A stretch of DNA of 64,000 nucleotides from Ilumatobacteraceae bacterium (GCA_024643255.1 JAHENF010000001.1:121301-185300); one strand, 5' to 3'; shown: positions 49,062 through 58,697, counted from the first letter of the stretch. The notes: generated by a model not told the origin, from the sequence alone. Numbers and translations: made by a program.

Positions 49062-49535
49062 ATGTCAAGCTTCCACGAATTCGAGATGACCTCGATCACC
49101 GGGGAACAGGTCGCCTTCGACCAGTTCCAGGGCCAGCTCTGCCTGGTCGTCAACGTCGCGAGCGCTTGAGGCCTCACGCCTCAGTACGCAGGTCTGCGTG
49201 CGCTCCACGATGACAACGACGACGTCACCGTCCTCGGATTCCCCTGCAACCAGTTCGCCAATCAGGAACCGGGCACCGATGAGGAGATCCTCGAGTTCGC
49301 GACGTCGAACTACGGCGTGACGTTCCCGATGTTCCACAAGATCGAGGTGAACGGCGATGGGGCTGCTCCCCTCTACCGGTGGCTCAAGGCCGAGCAGCCC
49401 GGCGATGGCGACACCAGCGACATCGTCTGGAACTTCGAGAAGTTCCTCGTCGACGGCACCGGCACCGTCGTGGCACGATTCGGACCCCAGACCACGCCGG
49501 AGCAGGTGGCCGAGGTTCTCGACACCTACCGCTGA
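49062..49535 (+). CDS. Glutathione peroxidase, putative selenoprotein (in-frame TGA = Sec36)
   Basis: MSSFHEFEMTSITGEQVAFDQFQGQLCLVVNVASA[TGA]GLTPQYAGLRALHDDNDDVTVLGFPCNQFANQEPGTDEEILEFATSNYGVTFPMFHKIEVNGDGAAPLYRWLK..DIVWNFEKFLVDGTG; TGA at 49167-49169 is at the NVASxCG catalytic position; downstream frame continues through FPCNQF and WNFEKF motifs. Confidence 0.92.
49167..49201 (+). promoter_or_regulatory. Candidate bacterial SECIS element
   Basis: UGAGGCCUCACGCCUCAGUACGCAGGUCUGCGUGC; apical hairpin GUACGCA-GGUC-UGCGUGC at 49184-49201. Confidence 0.75.
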
Positions 49536-49565
49536 GGATCCTCGGCTCGACGACCACGGAGCCTC

Positions 49566-50717
49566 ATGACGATCGAGTTCACCCACAACGAGCGGCCGAC
49601 GGTCGGCATCGAGATGGAGCTCCACGTCGTCGACCGTGCCACGGGGGAACTCGTCTCCGCGGCGAACGAGCTGCTGGCCGAGTTGGGCTCCCCCCATCCG
49701 GCGGGAGAGCACCCGAAAGCCAAGCACGAACTGTTCCAGAGCACGATCGAGATCATCACCGGCGTCTGCGAAACACCGGCCGAGGCCGGCGACGACCTCC
49801 GGGGGACGCTCGAGGAGGTCCGCTCGGCAGCTGGTCGGCGCGGACTCACACTGATGAGCTCTGGCACCCATCCGTTCGCGCTCGCTCGTGATCAGGCGAT
49901 CAGCCCGGATCCGCGGTATCACGAGTTGATCGAGTCGATGCAGTGGCCGGCACGCCGACTGCTGATCTGTGGCATGCACGTGCATGTCGGCGTCGCGGAC
50001 GGAATCCGCGCCATCGCCATCATCAACGAGCTGCGACGCCACCTGCCGTTGTTCCTGGCGCTGTCGTCCTCCAGCCCATATTTCGAGGGCGACGATTCCG
50101 GGCTGGCATCGGCTCGCTCGAAGGTGTTCGAGTCGCTCCCGACCGCCGGACTTCCACCGCAGCTCGCCGACTGGACCGACTTCGAGGCGTTCATGTCGAC
50201 CCTGCTCGACTCGCAGTGCATCAAGTCGATCCGCGAGGTCTGGTGGGATCTGCGCCCACATCCCGACTTCGGCACGATCGAGTTCCGGATGTGTGATGCG
50301 ACGGCGACGGTGCGCGAAACCGTGGCGCTGGCCGGCCTCGCGCAAACCCTCGTGGCCTGGTGCAGCGACCTCATCGACGACGATCGACTCCCGGATCCGG
50401 CGCGCGAATGGACCGTGCGCGAGAACCGCTGGCTCGCGGCTCGATTCGGCATCGACGCCGAACTGATCGTCGAACACCCTGGTTCCGGACGCCCGGAACG
50501 ACGATCGGTGCGGCGGCTGCTCACCGACCTCATCGAGGTGCTCGGACCCACGGCACAGCGCCTCGGGACGACCGCACAGCTCGACGAACTCGTCGGGGTG
50601 CTCGACGTCGGCACGAGCACGATGCGCCAACGGAGGGTCGTCGAGCGCGGCGGTACGCTCGTCGACGTGGTCCATCTTCTCGTCGACAGCCTGGCCGCCG
50701 ACTCCCTCGAGCCATGA
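49566..50717 (+). CDS. Carboxylate-amine ligase / glutamate-cysteine ligase-like, YbdK (GCS2) family
   Basis: PTVGIEMELHVVDRATGEL, HPKAKHELFQSTIEIITGVCET, CGMHVHVGVAD, YFEGDDSGLASARSKVFESLP, WWDLRPHPDFGTIEFRMCD. Confidence 0.92.
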   Translation: MTIEFTHNERPTVGIEMELHVVDRATGELVSAANELLAELGSPHPAGEHPKAKHELFQSTIEIITGVCETPAEAGDDLRGTLEEVRSAAGRRGLTLMSSGTHPFALARDQAISPDPRYHELIESMQWPARRLLICGMHVHVGVADGIRAIAIINELRRHLPLFLALSSSSPYFEGDDSGLASARSKVFESLPTAGLPPQLADWTDFEAFMSTLLDSQCIKSIREVWWDLRPHPDFGTIEFRMCDATATVRETVALAGLAQTLVAWCSDLIDDDRLPDPAREWTVRENRWLAARFGIDAELIVEHPGSGRPERRSVRRLLTDLIEVLGPTAQRLGTTAQLDELVGVLDVGTSTMRQRRVVERGGTLVDVVHLLVDSLAADSLEP

Positions 50718-51913
50718 CGCCGTCCGGGTCCGGTGCACCATCGCTGGCCGCATGGCTCGACGAGCACGGTGAAGGTCTGATCGCGCTGCGACGCAATCTG
50801 CACGCCCATCCCGAACTCAGCGGCGCCGAACACGCGACGACGGAGCTGGTCGAGGAACGGCTCCGACTCGCCGGTCTCACACCGCGACGGCTCGCCGTCG
50901 GCACGGGCCTGGTGTGCGATCTGGACCCCGATGGCGACGATCCGGGCGTGCCGGCGTTCGCCTTGCGCGCCGACCTCGACGCGTTGGCGATGTCAGACGA
51001 CAAGGACGTCCCCTACACGAGCCAGCACCCCGGCGTCGCCCATGCCTGCGGGCACGACGTGCACACCACGATCGTGCTCGGCGCGGCGTTGTACTTCGCC
51101 CACCACCGAGACCAGCTCGCCGGGCCGGTTCGGGTCGTCTTCCAACCCGCCGAGGAACGCGTACCGGGCGGCGCCCTCGACGTCATCGGCGACGGGGGCC
51201 TCGACGGGGTCGGTGCGATCGTCGGGTTGCACTGCGAACCGAAACTCGATGTCGGCACCATCGGGCTCAAGTCCGGAGCGATCTCCTCGGCGGCCGACAT
51301 GGCGCTGATCCGCCTCGTCGGGCCGGGGGGCCACACGGCGCGCCCCGAACTCACCGTCGATCTCGTCGCCCTCGCGGCACGCATCGTCGCCGAGCTGCCC
51401 ATGCGCGTCGCCGATCGACTCGATGACGGAGCCCAGGTCAAGCTGGTGTTCGGATCGATCCACGCCGGTGACGCCGCGAACGTCATCCCCACACACTGCG
51501 AGCTCAAGGCGTCGATCCGCACGCCGTCGCTTCCCGTCTGGGAGCGGCTGCCCGAACTCGTCGAGCGTGAGCTCGTCGGCATCGTGGGCGAATCCGGTGC
51601 AATCGTGGAGATCGAGTACACCCACGGTGTTCCACCGGTGGTCAACGACGTTGCGATCACCGAGACGCTCCGGCGCGCTGCGACCGGCGTGGTCGGTTCG
51701 TCGTCGGTCGTGACGGTCGAGCAGAGCTGGGGCGGCGACGACTTCGCCTGGTTCACACGCGAGATCCCGGGCACCTATGTGCGCCTCGGCGTGCGCGAGC
51801 CCTCGGGTCCGACGCTCGACCTCCATGCCGGCCATTTCGACGTCGACGAGCGCTCGATCGCGCTCGGCGTGCGCCTCCTGGTCGAGGCGGTCCACGAGCA
51901 CTTCCGGCCATGA
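50714..51913 (+). CDS. M20-family amidohydrolase
   Basis: LRRNLHAHPELSG, FALRADLDALAM, HACGHDVHTTIVLGAAL, VFQPAEERVPGGALDVI, VEQSWGGDDFAWF. Confidence 0.94.
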   Translation: MTPSGSGAPSLAAWLDEHGEGLIALRRNLHAHPELSGAEHATTELVEERLRLAGLTPRRLAVGTGLVCDLDPDGDDPGVPAFALRADLDALAMSDDKDVPYTSQHPGVAHACGHDVHTTIVLGAALYFAHHRDQLAGPVRVVFQPAEERVPGGALDVIGDGGLDGVGAIVGLHCEPKLDVGTIGLKSGAISSAADMALIRLVGPGGHTARPELTVDLVALAARIVAELPMRVADRLDDGAQVKLVFGSIHAGDAANVIPTHCELKASIRTPSLPVWERLPELVERELVGIVGESGAIVEIEYTHGVPPVVNDVAITETLRRAATGVVGSSSVVTVEQSWGGDDFAWFTREIPGTYVRLGVREPSGPTLDLHAGHFDVDERSIALGVRLLVEAVHEHFRP

Positions 51914-52491
51914 GCGTCGACACCTGGGTGTTCGGGTACGGCTCCCTCGTGTCTCCGGCATCGCTGTCCACCACGATCGGGCGCGAGGTCGAAGCCGCTG
52001 ACGTCGTCGTGGCCCACCTGCACGGGTACGGCCGGCGATGGAACTACGGATCGCTCCATCTGCGCGGCGACTGGCGTCACGGGGAGGCCGACGTCCAGCA
52101 GGGCGTGGTCATCTCGCTCGGCGTGGTGCCCTCCGCAGGGGAACGCTGCAACGGGGTCGCCGTACGCGTCACCGCGGACGAACTGGCCCAACTCGACTGG
52201 CGCGAACGCGACTACGAACGAACCGACGTCACGGATCTGATCGTCACCGACCGTGTCGGTGCGGACCTGGGCCTCGCCGGCCGGCGTGTCGTCACCTACG
52301 TGCCGCGCCCGAGCGCCATCGAGCGTTACGAGGCGGCCCGCGATGCCGGCCGCGCGGCGATTCGACAGTCGTACTGGGATCTCGTCGGCCAGGCGTTCGC
52401 CGATCTCGGCGACGACCATTCGACGATCTACGCATCCACCCCGGCCCCGGACGTCCCGGTGCTGGAGATGTCGCTGTCAGTGCTGGGCTGA
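51910..52491 (+). CDS. Gamma-glutamylcyclotransferase-like protein
   Basis: WVFGYGSLVSPASL, HGYGRRWNYGS, GVAVRVTADELAQLDWRERDYERTDV. Confidence 0.85.
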   Translation: MSVDTWVFGYGSLVSPASLSTTIGREVEAADVVVAHLHGYGRRWNYGSLHLRGDWRHGEADVQQGVVISLGVVPSAGERCNGVAVRVTADELAQLDWRERDYERTDVTDLIVTDRVGADLGLAGRRVVTYVPRPSAIERYEAARDAGRAAIRQSYWDLVGQAFADLGDDHSTIYASTPAPDVPVLEMSLSVLG

Positions 52492-53079
52492 CAGCCCGAC
52501 GAGCGTCGCCCACAGCGCATCGACCTGTTCGACCAACCGATCGCGATCGCCGCCGTTGTCGATCACGTGCGTTGCCGTGGCCAGGCGTTCCTCGCGGCTG
52601 ATCTGGCTGTTGATCCGAGCGAGCGCGTCGGTCTCGTCCATTCCACGCTGGTCGACGAGGCGCCGTACTGCCACGTCGACGGGGATGTCGACGACGACGG
52701 TGGCGACGAGCCCCTTGCGAGGGTTCTCGCCGAGCAATGGGAAGTCGAGCACCACGACACGATCGGTGTCCTTGTGCAGATCGATCTGACGTTGGATCTC
52801 TGCCTGCATCGCCGGGTGGACGATGCCGTTGAGGTCCTTCAGCGCCGCGTCGTCGTTGAAGACGATCTTGGCGACGGCGCCGCGGTCGAGCGCGCCGTCG
52901 GCGAGCAGGATGTGGTCGCCGAATCGTTCGGCCATCGCCCGGAGCACCTCGGTACCCGGCATCTGGAGATCGCGGGCGATCTGATCGGCGTCGACGATTG
53001 CTGCGCCGCGTTCGGCGAGCATCGCCGACACCGTCGACTTGCCTGCTCCGATTCCCCCGGTCAGACCGACCAGGATCAC
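52477..53079 (-). CDS. coaE: Dephospho-CoA kinase
   Basis: GTG start; ILVGLTGGIGAGKSTVSAMLAERGAAIVDADQIARDL, VVLDFPLLGE, RRLVDQRGMDETDALARINSQISREERLATATHVIDNGG. Confidence 0.94.
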   Translation of the reverse strand: MILVGLTGGIGAGKSTVSAMLAERGAAIVDADQIARDLQMPGTEVLRAMAERFGDHILLADGALDRGAVAKIVFNDDAALKDLNGIVHPAMQAEIQRQIDLHKDTDRVVVLDFPLLGENPRKGLVATVVVDIPVDVAVRRLVDQRGMDETDALARINSQISREERLATATHVIDNGGDRDRLVEQVDALWATLVGLSAQH

Positions 53080-54449
53080 TCGGCGGGCGCTTCCTCCGCC
53101 ACGACGTCCTCGACGACCTCGTCGGCTGCGACTTCGACAGCCTCGACCGCTTCCGCGACCTCGACCGCTTCGACCGCCGCGCCTTCGCCGTAGTACTCGG
53201 ACCATGCGGCTTCGGCCTCGGCCGATGCCTCACCCTGGACCCAGTTGCCGGCGGAGTCGACCTCGAAGTGCTCGCGGTACTCCGCAGCAAGCTCGCCACC
53301 CTCGGCGGCCTGCTTGATCGACAGGCTGATGCGGCGACGAGCGAGGTCGAGATCGATGATCTTCACCCACAGCTCCTCGCCGGGGGTGACGACCTGTTCG
53401 GGCGAGTCGACGTGGTGCGCCGACATCTCCGAGATGTGCACGAGACCCTCGATGCCTTCGCCCACCTGGACGAATGCGCCGAACTGGACGAGCTTGGTGA
53501 CCCGGCCGTAGACGAGCTGCTCGACCTGGTGGCCTTCGGCGAACTCCTGCCACGGATCCTGCTGAGTGGCCTTCAGCGAGAGGCTGATGCGCTCGCGGCT
53601 GAAGTCGACGTCGAGGACCTGCACCTTGACCGGATCGCCCACGGTGACGACGGAGCCGGGGTGGTCGACGTGCTTCCACGAGAGCTCGCTGACGTGGATG
53701 AGTCCGTCCATGCCGCCGAGATCGACGAATGCACCGAAGCTGACGACCGAGGAGATCGTGCCTTCGCGGACTTCGCCGACCTTGAGGTTGGTGAGGAACT
53801 GATCGCGGGTCTCCTTCTGGTTCTCTTCCAGGTAGGCGCGACGGGACAGGACCACGTTGTTGCGGTTCTTGTCGAGTTCGATGATCTTGCAGTGCACGGT
53901 CTCGCCGATGTACGGGGCGAGGTCACGAACACGACGCAACTCGACGAGCGATGCGGGCAGGAAGCCGCGCAGGCCGATGTCGACGATGAGACCGCCCTTG
54001 ACGACCTCGATGACCGGGCCGGACACGACGGCGTCCTCTTCCTTCTTGGCCTCGATGTCGCCCCAGGCACGCTCGTACTGCGCGCGCTTCTTCGACAGCA
54101 GCAGGCGCCCTTCCTTGTCCTCCTTGGTGAGGACGAGTGCTTCGACGGCCTCGCCGAGCGAGACGACCTCAGACGGGTCGACGTCGTTGCGGATGCTCAG
54201 CTCGCGCGCCGGGATGACGCCTTCGCTCTTGTAGCCGATGTCGAGGAGCACCTCGTCCTTGTCGATCTTCACGACGGTGCCGTGGACGAGCTGGCCGTCT
54301 TCGACGGTGACCATCGTGCCGTCGATCGCATCGGCGAACGACATGCCGAGATCGTCGGACACGATCTCTCGGGGGGTGTAGACGCCCTCGTCGTCGAAGG
54401 TTCCCATCGCGTTGGCGGGAGACTCGGAGGTGGTGGTGGTGTCGGACAA
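53076..54449 (-). CDS. rpsA: 30S ribosomal protein S1 (TTG start at 54449 or ATG at 54407)
   Basis: Four S1 repeats e.g. GTVVKIDKDEVLLDIGYKSEGVIPARELS, GTISSVVSFGAFVDLGGMDGLIHVSELSW, GRVTKLVQFGAFVQVGEGIEGLVHISEMS; acidic tail. Confidence 0.95.
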   Translation of the reverse strand: MSDTTTTSESPANAMGTFDDEGVYTPREIVSDDLGMSFADAIDGTMVTVEDGQLVHGTVVKIDKDEVLLDIGYKSEGVIPARELSIRNDVDPSEVVSLGEAVEALVLTKEDKEGRLLLSKKRAQYERAWGDIEAKKEEDAVVSGPVIEVVKGGLIVDIGLRGFLPASLVELRRVRDLAPYIGETVHCKIIELDKNRNNVVLSRRAYLEENQKETRDQFLTNLKVGEVREGTISSVVSFGAFVDLGGMDGLIHVSELSWKHVDHPGSVVTVGDPVKVQVLDVDFSRERISLSLKATQQDPWQEFAEGHQVEQLVYGRVTKLVQFGAFVQVGEGIEGLVHISEMSAHHVDSPEQVVTPGEELWVKIIDLDLARRRISLSIKQAAEGGELAAEYREHFEVDSAGNWVQGEASAEAEAAWSEYYGEGAAVEAVEVAEAVEAVEVAADEVVEDVVAEEAPAE

Positions 54450-54584
54450 GGGACGGACTGCTTTCGAAACGGACGTTGGGTAGATGGACAGACGCGCCAC
54501 TGGCGTGACGCAGCCGACCATGGTACCAGTGGCCGGCCCAAACGGCCATGCCCCCTCTCGGTCCCCCGCCCGATCCCGTCCCGG

Positions 54585-55343
54585 TCAAGGGCGGTGGGCG
54601 AGGACGAGGAATTCGGGCGATTCGGTCACCGGCGCGGCGAGGGCGTAGGCGCCCGGTTCCACGCTGGAGATCGAATCGACCGAGAAACCGTGCGCCCCGA
54701 GGAGGAGTCGCAGCTCACGAGGGGTGTAGCACCCTGTCCAGAGGTCGACGGACCGCGCCGCACCCGATTCGGATCGGATCTCCGTGATCTCGTGGGAGAC
54801 CCCCGTCGCAGCGTCGAATTCAGCGTCGTCGTGGTACTTCACGGCGAAGTAGGCATTGAACGCACTGAGTGCCAGGCGGCCGCCTCGCCGCAGCGCGCGG
54901 GCCATACCGGCGACGACCGCGTCGTCGTCGCCGGCGGCCGTCATCATCCCGAACGCCCCCTGGCACAGGCAGATCACCGCATCGAACTCGTCGTCGAACC
55001 CCAACGCCCGCGCATCGGTGCGTTCGAACGTCGCAACACCCGCGAGCGATGAGCCCGCGGCCGCCGACACGGCGTCTCGCTCATCGCTCGAGCGTGATCG
55101 GGCGATGTCGACGAACCGTTGGCTGATGTCGACGCCATGGACGTCGATGCCACGCCGAGCGAGCTCGATCGCATGGCGACCGGTGCCGCAGCCGACGTCG
55201 AGCACGCGGTCGCCGGGCGCCAGACCCAACGCGCCGACGACGTGATCGACCTCCTGCACCGTGCCCTTGGTGTGGGCGTACCGGTCGTACGCCTCACCCA
55301 TGTGGTCGGCCAGGTCTTCGAACCAGTGGTCGCGCCCGGCCAC
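54585..55343 (-). CDS. Class I SAM-dependent methyltransferase
   Basis: RVLDVGCGTGRHAIELARRGIDVHGVDISQRFVDIA; DAVICLCQGAFG; ALRRGGRLALSAFN. Confidence 0.9.
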   Translation of the reverse strand: MAGRDHWFEDLADHMGEAYDRYAHTKGTVQEVDHVVGALGLAPGDRVLDVGCGTGRHAIELARRGIDVHGVDISQRFVDIARSRSSDERDAVSAAAGSSLAGVATFERTDARALGFDDEFDAVICLCQGAFGMMTAAGDDDAVVAGMARALRRGGRLALSAFNAYFAVKYHDDAEFDAATGVSHEITEIRSESGAARSVDLWTGCYTPRELRLLLGAHGFSVDSISSVEPGAYALAAPVTESPEFLVLAHRP

Positions 55344-55348
55344 CGGCG

Positions 55349-56041
55349 TCAGCTCCCGGCCGTGTCGCCGGGTTCGTCGGCAGCGAGGTCTGCCGCGTAC
55401 GCCTGCTCGAGGTACTCGCGCGTCGCGGCGTCGTTGGTCGCGACCAGGCCCTGGGCGGCGAGCACATCGAGGCCGTCGGGGGCATCCGCCAGCTCGTCCC
55501 ACGCCGCCGGGTCCCAGACCCGCCCCCGTCGGAACGCCTTGGCGCAGTGCATGAAGACCTCGTCGGCACGTACGACGATCGCGGTCGTCGGACGACGGAG
55601 TTCCTCGTTCCACAGGTCGAGCGTCGCTGGATCGGTGGTCACCCACGCGGGTCCGTTGAGCCGGATCGTCTCGTCCTTGCCGGGCACGACGAACAGCAAT
55701 CCGGCGCGCCCGGTCGCAACGATCCCGCGCAGACTGTCGATCAGATTGTTGCCGTTGAGGTCGGGGATCGCGACGTGACGCGCATCGAGCACTCGAACGA
55801 ATCCGGGCGGGCCGCCGCGCGGTGACACGTCGAGCGCACCGTCGGCTCCGGTCGTGCCGATCAGCACGAACGGCGATCGGGCGAGGAACTCGACGGTCGC
55901 CTCGTCGAGCACGTCGCCCTTCTTCGCCGCGACGAGGCGACTCGGCGCTCGGTACAGCTCGGCGAGTTCGTCATGCGAGCCGACGATCGACCCGACGGGC
56001 GGCTGAGGCTCCCCCACCGTCAGCCCTTCGCCGACGCCCAT
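55349..56041 (-). CDS. Pyridoxamine 5'-phosphate oxidase-like FMN-binding protein
   Basis: FLARSPFVLIGTTGADGALDVSPRGGPPGFVRVLD, IPDLNGNNLIDSLRGIVATGRAGLLFVVPGKDETIRLNG. Confidence 0.88.
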   Translation of the reverse strand: MGVGEGLTVGEPQPPVGSIVGSHDELAELYRAPSRLVAAKKGDVLDEATVEFLARSPFVLIGTTGADGALDVSPRGGPPGFVRVLDARHVAIPDLNGNNLIDSLRGIVATGRAGLLFVVPGKDETIRLNGPAWVTTDPATLDLWNEELRRPTTAIVVRADEVFMHCAKAFRRGRVWDPAAWDELADAPDGLDVLAAQGLVATNDAATREYLEQAYAADLAADEPGDTAGS

Positions 56042-58689
56042 GTGGCGCCCCACGACACGTTGACCTCCAACGGCACGTCCAGCTCTGCAGCGTCGTGCAT
56101 CAGTCCGATCACGAGGTCACCGACGACCTCGCGTTCGACATCGGGAACCTCGACGATCACCTCGTCGTGGACCTGCAGCACGACCCGGCTGTGGAACTCG
56201 CCGGCGACCAACGCCGCGTCGATGTTGACCAGCGCGACCTTGAAGATGTCGGCAGCCAGGCCCTGGATGCCGGCGTTCATCGCCTGGCGCTCACCCGCCT
56301 GGCGGACCCTGAAGTTCGAGTTCATCAGTTCGGGAATCGGCCGACGACGTCCGAACAAGGTCTCGGTGTAGCCCCGCTCACGTGCCTCGATGACGGTGCG
56401 ATCCATGTAGTTCTTCACGTTGGGGAACGCCACGAAGTACGCGTCGAGAATGACCGCCGCCTCGTCGGTCGGGATGTTGAGCCGCTGACCGAGCCCGTAG
56501 GCCTCCATGCCGTAGGCCAAGCCGTACGAGACCATCTTCGCCTTCGACCGCTGTTCGACGGTCACCGACGCGGGATCGACGCCGAACACCCGCGCCGCGG
56601 TCGCGTTGTGGATGTCCTGGCCACTCGTGAATGCCTCGATCAGGCCCGGGTCCTTCGCGAGATGGGCGATACAGCGCAGTTCGATCTGGTTGTAGTCGGC
56701 GACCAGCAGCGTCGTGCCCGGCGCGGGGACGAATGCCTTGCGGAACTGACGGCCCTCATCGGTGCGCACCGGGATGTTGTGCAGGTTGGGCTGATCGGAC
56801 GACAGCCGCCCCGTCCGCGCGACGGTCTGGTTGAACGTCGCGTGGATGCGCCCGTCGGCGGCGACCTCGGCGAGCAGGCCTTCGCCATACGTACTGCGCA
56901 GCTTCTCGACCTCGCGGTACCGCATCAGCGGCTCGAGGAACTCCGGCCACTGGTCCTTGATCTTCTCGAGGGTCGCGGCGTCGGTGGAGAAGCCGGTCTT
57001 GGTCTTCTTGCCCGGCGCGAGTCCCCGCTCGTCGTAGAGGATCTCGCGCAGCTGCTTGGGTGAGTTGAGGTTGAGGTCGTCACGACCGGCCACCTCACGC
57101 AGCTGAACCTGCAGCGTCTGCACTTCGTCGGCGAGGCGCTTGCCGAGGGCGCGCAGTTCGTCGACGTCGACACCGATGCCCACGTGTTCCATCTTGGCCA
57201 ACACCAGCACGAGCGGGTTCTCGACGGTGCGGTAGAGCTCGGCCATCCCCTGGGCCTGCATGCTCGCAACGATCGGCTCGGCCAGCGCGTTCACCGCGAG
57301 TGCATCCCGAGCGGCGAGTTCTGCGTCGCCCAACGAGGTGCCGTCGAGGTCGAGCTGGCCGGTGACCGAGGCATCGTCGGACGGCCTGGCGAACTTCGTG
57401 TACTTCTCGAGGAGGTCGGGCAGCGTGTAGCGCGCTTCGGCAGGGTCGATGAGATAGGCCGCGATCGCAGTGTCGAGCGTGAGTCCACGCACCTCGACGT
57501 CGAACTCCAACAGCGAGCGCATCAGCGGCTTCACGTTGTGACCCCGCAGGTCGGTGTGCGCGCCGAGAGCGACTCGCACGGCGTCGTCGGCGAGCACGTC
57601 GGCAGGGATCCACAGCACGTCCGCCATCGCCGGGTCGACCACGACGGCAATGCCGGCGAGCGGGGTTCGTCCGGGTTCGCCCGACCACGTCGCCGCCACG
57701 TCGAGTGTTGACGCCGCCGTGATGACCGCCGCAGCATCGGCGGCCGATACCGCCGTCGTCACCTCGGCGACGAGCTCGGCGCGTTCCTCGACGGGCCCGA
57801 GATCCACCGACGCGCCCATCGCCGAGAGCGCCTCGTCGAGACGACCCGCGAGCGTCCGGAACTCGAGGAAGTCGAAGAGTCGCTTCAGCTCGTCGGCATT
57901 CGGCGAGACCCCCAGGTCGTCGATGTCGACGTCGATCGGTGCGTCGTGATGCAGCAGCATCAGGTCGAGGTTCTTGCGGGCACGCGCTTCGTGCTCGGCG
58001 AGATTCGAGCGGAGCTTGGGCGTCTGTTCGTCGACGTGGGCGAAGATGCCGTCGAGACCGCCGTAGGTATTGATCAGTTTTGCCGCGGTCTTCTCACCGA
58101 CTCCGGGCACCCCTGGCAGGTTGTCGCTGTTGTCGCCGCGCAACGCTGCGTACTGCGGATAGAGCGCGGGGGTCACGCCGGTGCGTTCCTCGATGCCGGC
58201 CTCGTCGTAGAACGCGTAGTCACTGACGCCGCGCTTGTTGTAGAGCACCTTGACATCGGGGTCCCGAACCAGCTGGTAGCTGTCGCGGTCGCCGGTCACG
58301 ATGATCACCTGGTGACCGGCTTCGACGAGCCGGTCGGTGGCGGTGGCGATCAGGTCGTCGGCCTCCCACCCGGACAGGTCGACGGCGGTGATGCCGATCG
58401 CGTCGAGCACCTCGCGAACCAATCCCATCTGCTGGCGCAGGATGTCGGGGGCCGCCTCGCGTTGGGCCTTGTACAACGGTTCGGCCTCGTGTCGGAACGT
58501 GGGCTCGGGGCGGTCGAAAGTCACCAGGACGCCATCGGGACGATGGTCCTTCATCACGTTGATCATCATCGACGTGAATCCGAACACAGCGTTGGTCACC
58601 TGTCCGCTCGCCGTTGCCATGTCGGTCGGCAGCGCGAAGAACGCGCGATACGTCAGCGAGTTGCCGTCGACGACGAGATAGGTCCCCAT
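56020..58689 (-). CDS. polA: DNA polymerase I
   Basis: 5'-nuclease domain LVVDGNSLTYRAFFALP, GDRDSYQLV, GVPGVGEKTAAKLI; polymerase motifs TGRLSSDQPNLHNIPVRTDEGRQFRKAF, ADYNQIELRCIAHLAKD, RSKAKMVSYGLAYGM, LQVHDEVIVEVP. Confidence 0.97.
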   Translation of the reverse strand: MGTYLVVDGNSLTYRAFFALPTDMATASGQVTNAVFGFTSMMINVMKDHRPDGVLVTFDRPEPTFRHEAEPLYKAQREAAPDILRQQMGLVREVLDAIGITAVDLSGWEADDLIATATDRLVEAGHQVIIVTGDRDSYQLVRDPDVKVLYNKRGVSDYAFYDEAGIEERTGVTPALYPQYAALRGDNSDNLPGVPGVGEKTAAKLINTYGGLDGIFAHVDEQTPKLRSNLAEHEARARKNLDLMLLHHDAPIDVDIDDLGVSPNADELKRLFDFLEFRTLAGRLDEALSAMGASVDLGPVEERAELVAEVTTAVSAADAAAVITAASTLDVAATWSGEPGRTPLAGIAVVVDPAMADVLWIPADVLADDAVRVALGAHTDLRGHNVKPLMRSLLEFDVEVRGLTLDTAIAAYLIDPAEARYTLPDLLEKYTKFARPSDDASVTGQLDLDGTSLGDAELAARDALAVNALAEPIVASMQAQGMAELYRTVENPLVLVLAKMEHVGIGVDVDELRALGKRLADEVQTLQVQLREVAGRDDLNLNSPKQLREILYDERGLAPGKKTKTGFSTDAATLEKIKDQWPEFLEPLMRYREVEKLRSTYGEGLLAEVAADGRIHATFNQTVARTGRLSSDQPNLHNIPVRTDEGRQFRKAFVPAPGTTLLVADYNQIELRCIAHLAKDPGLIEAFTSGQDIHNATAARVFGVDPASVTVEQRSKAKMVSYGLAYGMEAYGLGQRLNIPTDEAAVILDAYFVAFPNVKNYMDRTVIEARERGYTETLFGRRRPIPELMNSNFRVRQAGERQAMNAGIQGLAADIFKVALVNIDAALVAGEFHSRVVLQVHDEVIVEVPDVEREVVGDLVIGLMHDAAELDVPLEVNVSWGATWASAKG

Positions 58690-58697
58690 GGCCGCTG

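Noticed and set aside
49167-49169. GPx TGA as a simple nonsense mutation/pseudogene
   Set aside because: The codon is exactly at the catalytic Sec/Cys site, flanking motifs are intact, and a SECIS-like hairpin with a matching apex follows.
49317-49535. Stand-alone 72-aa ORF
   Set aside because: It is only the C-terminal part of the GPx gene whose frame continues upstream through the Sec TGA to an ATG at 49062.
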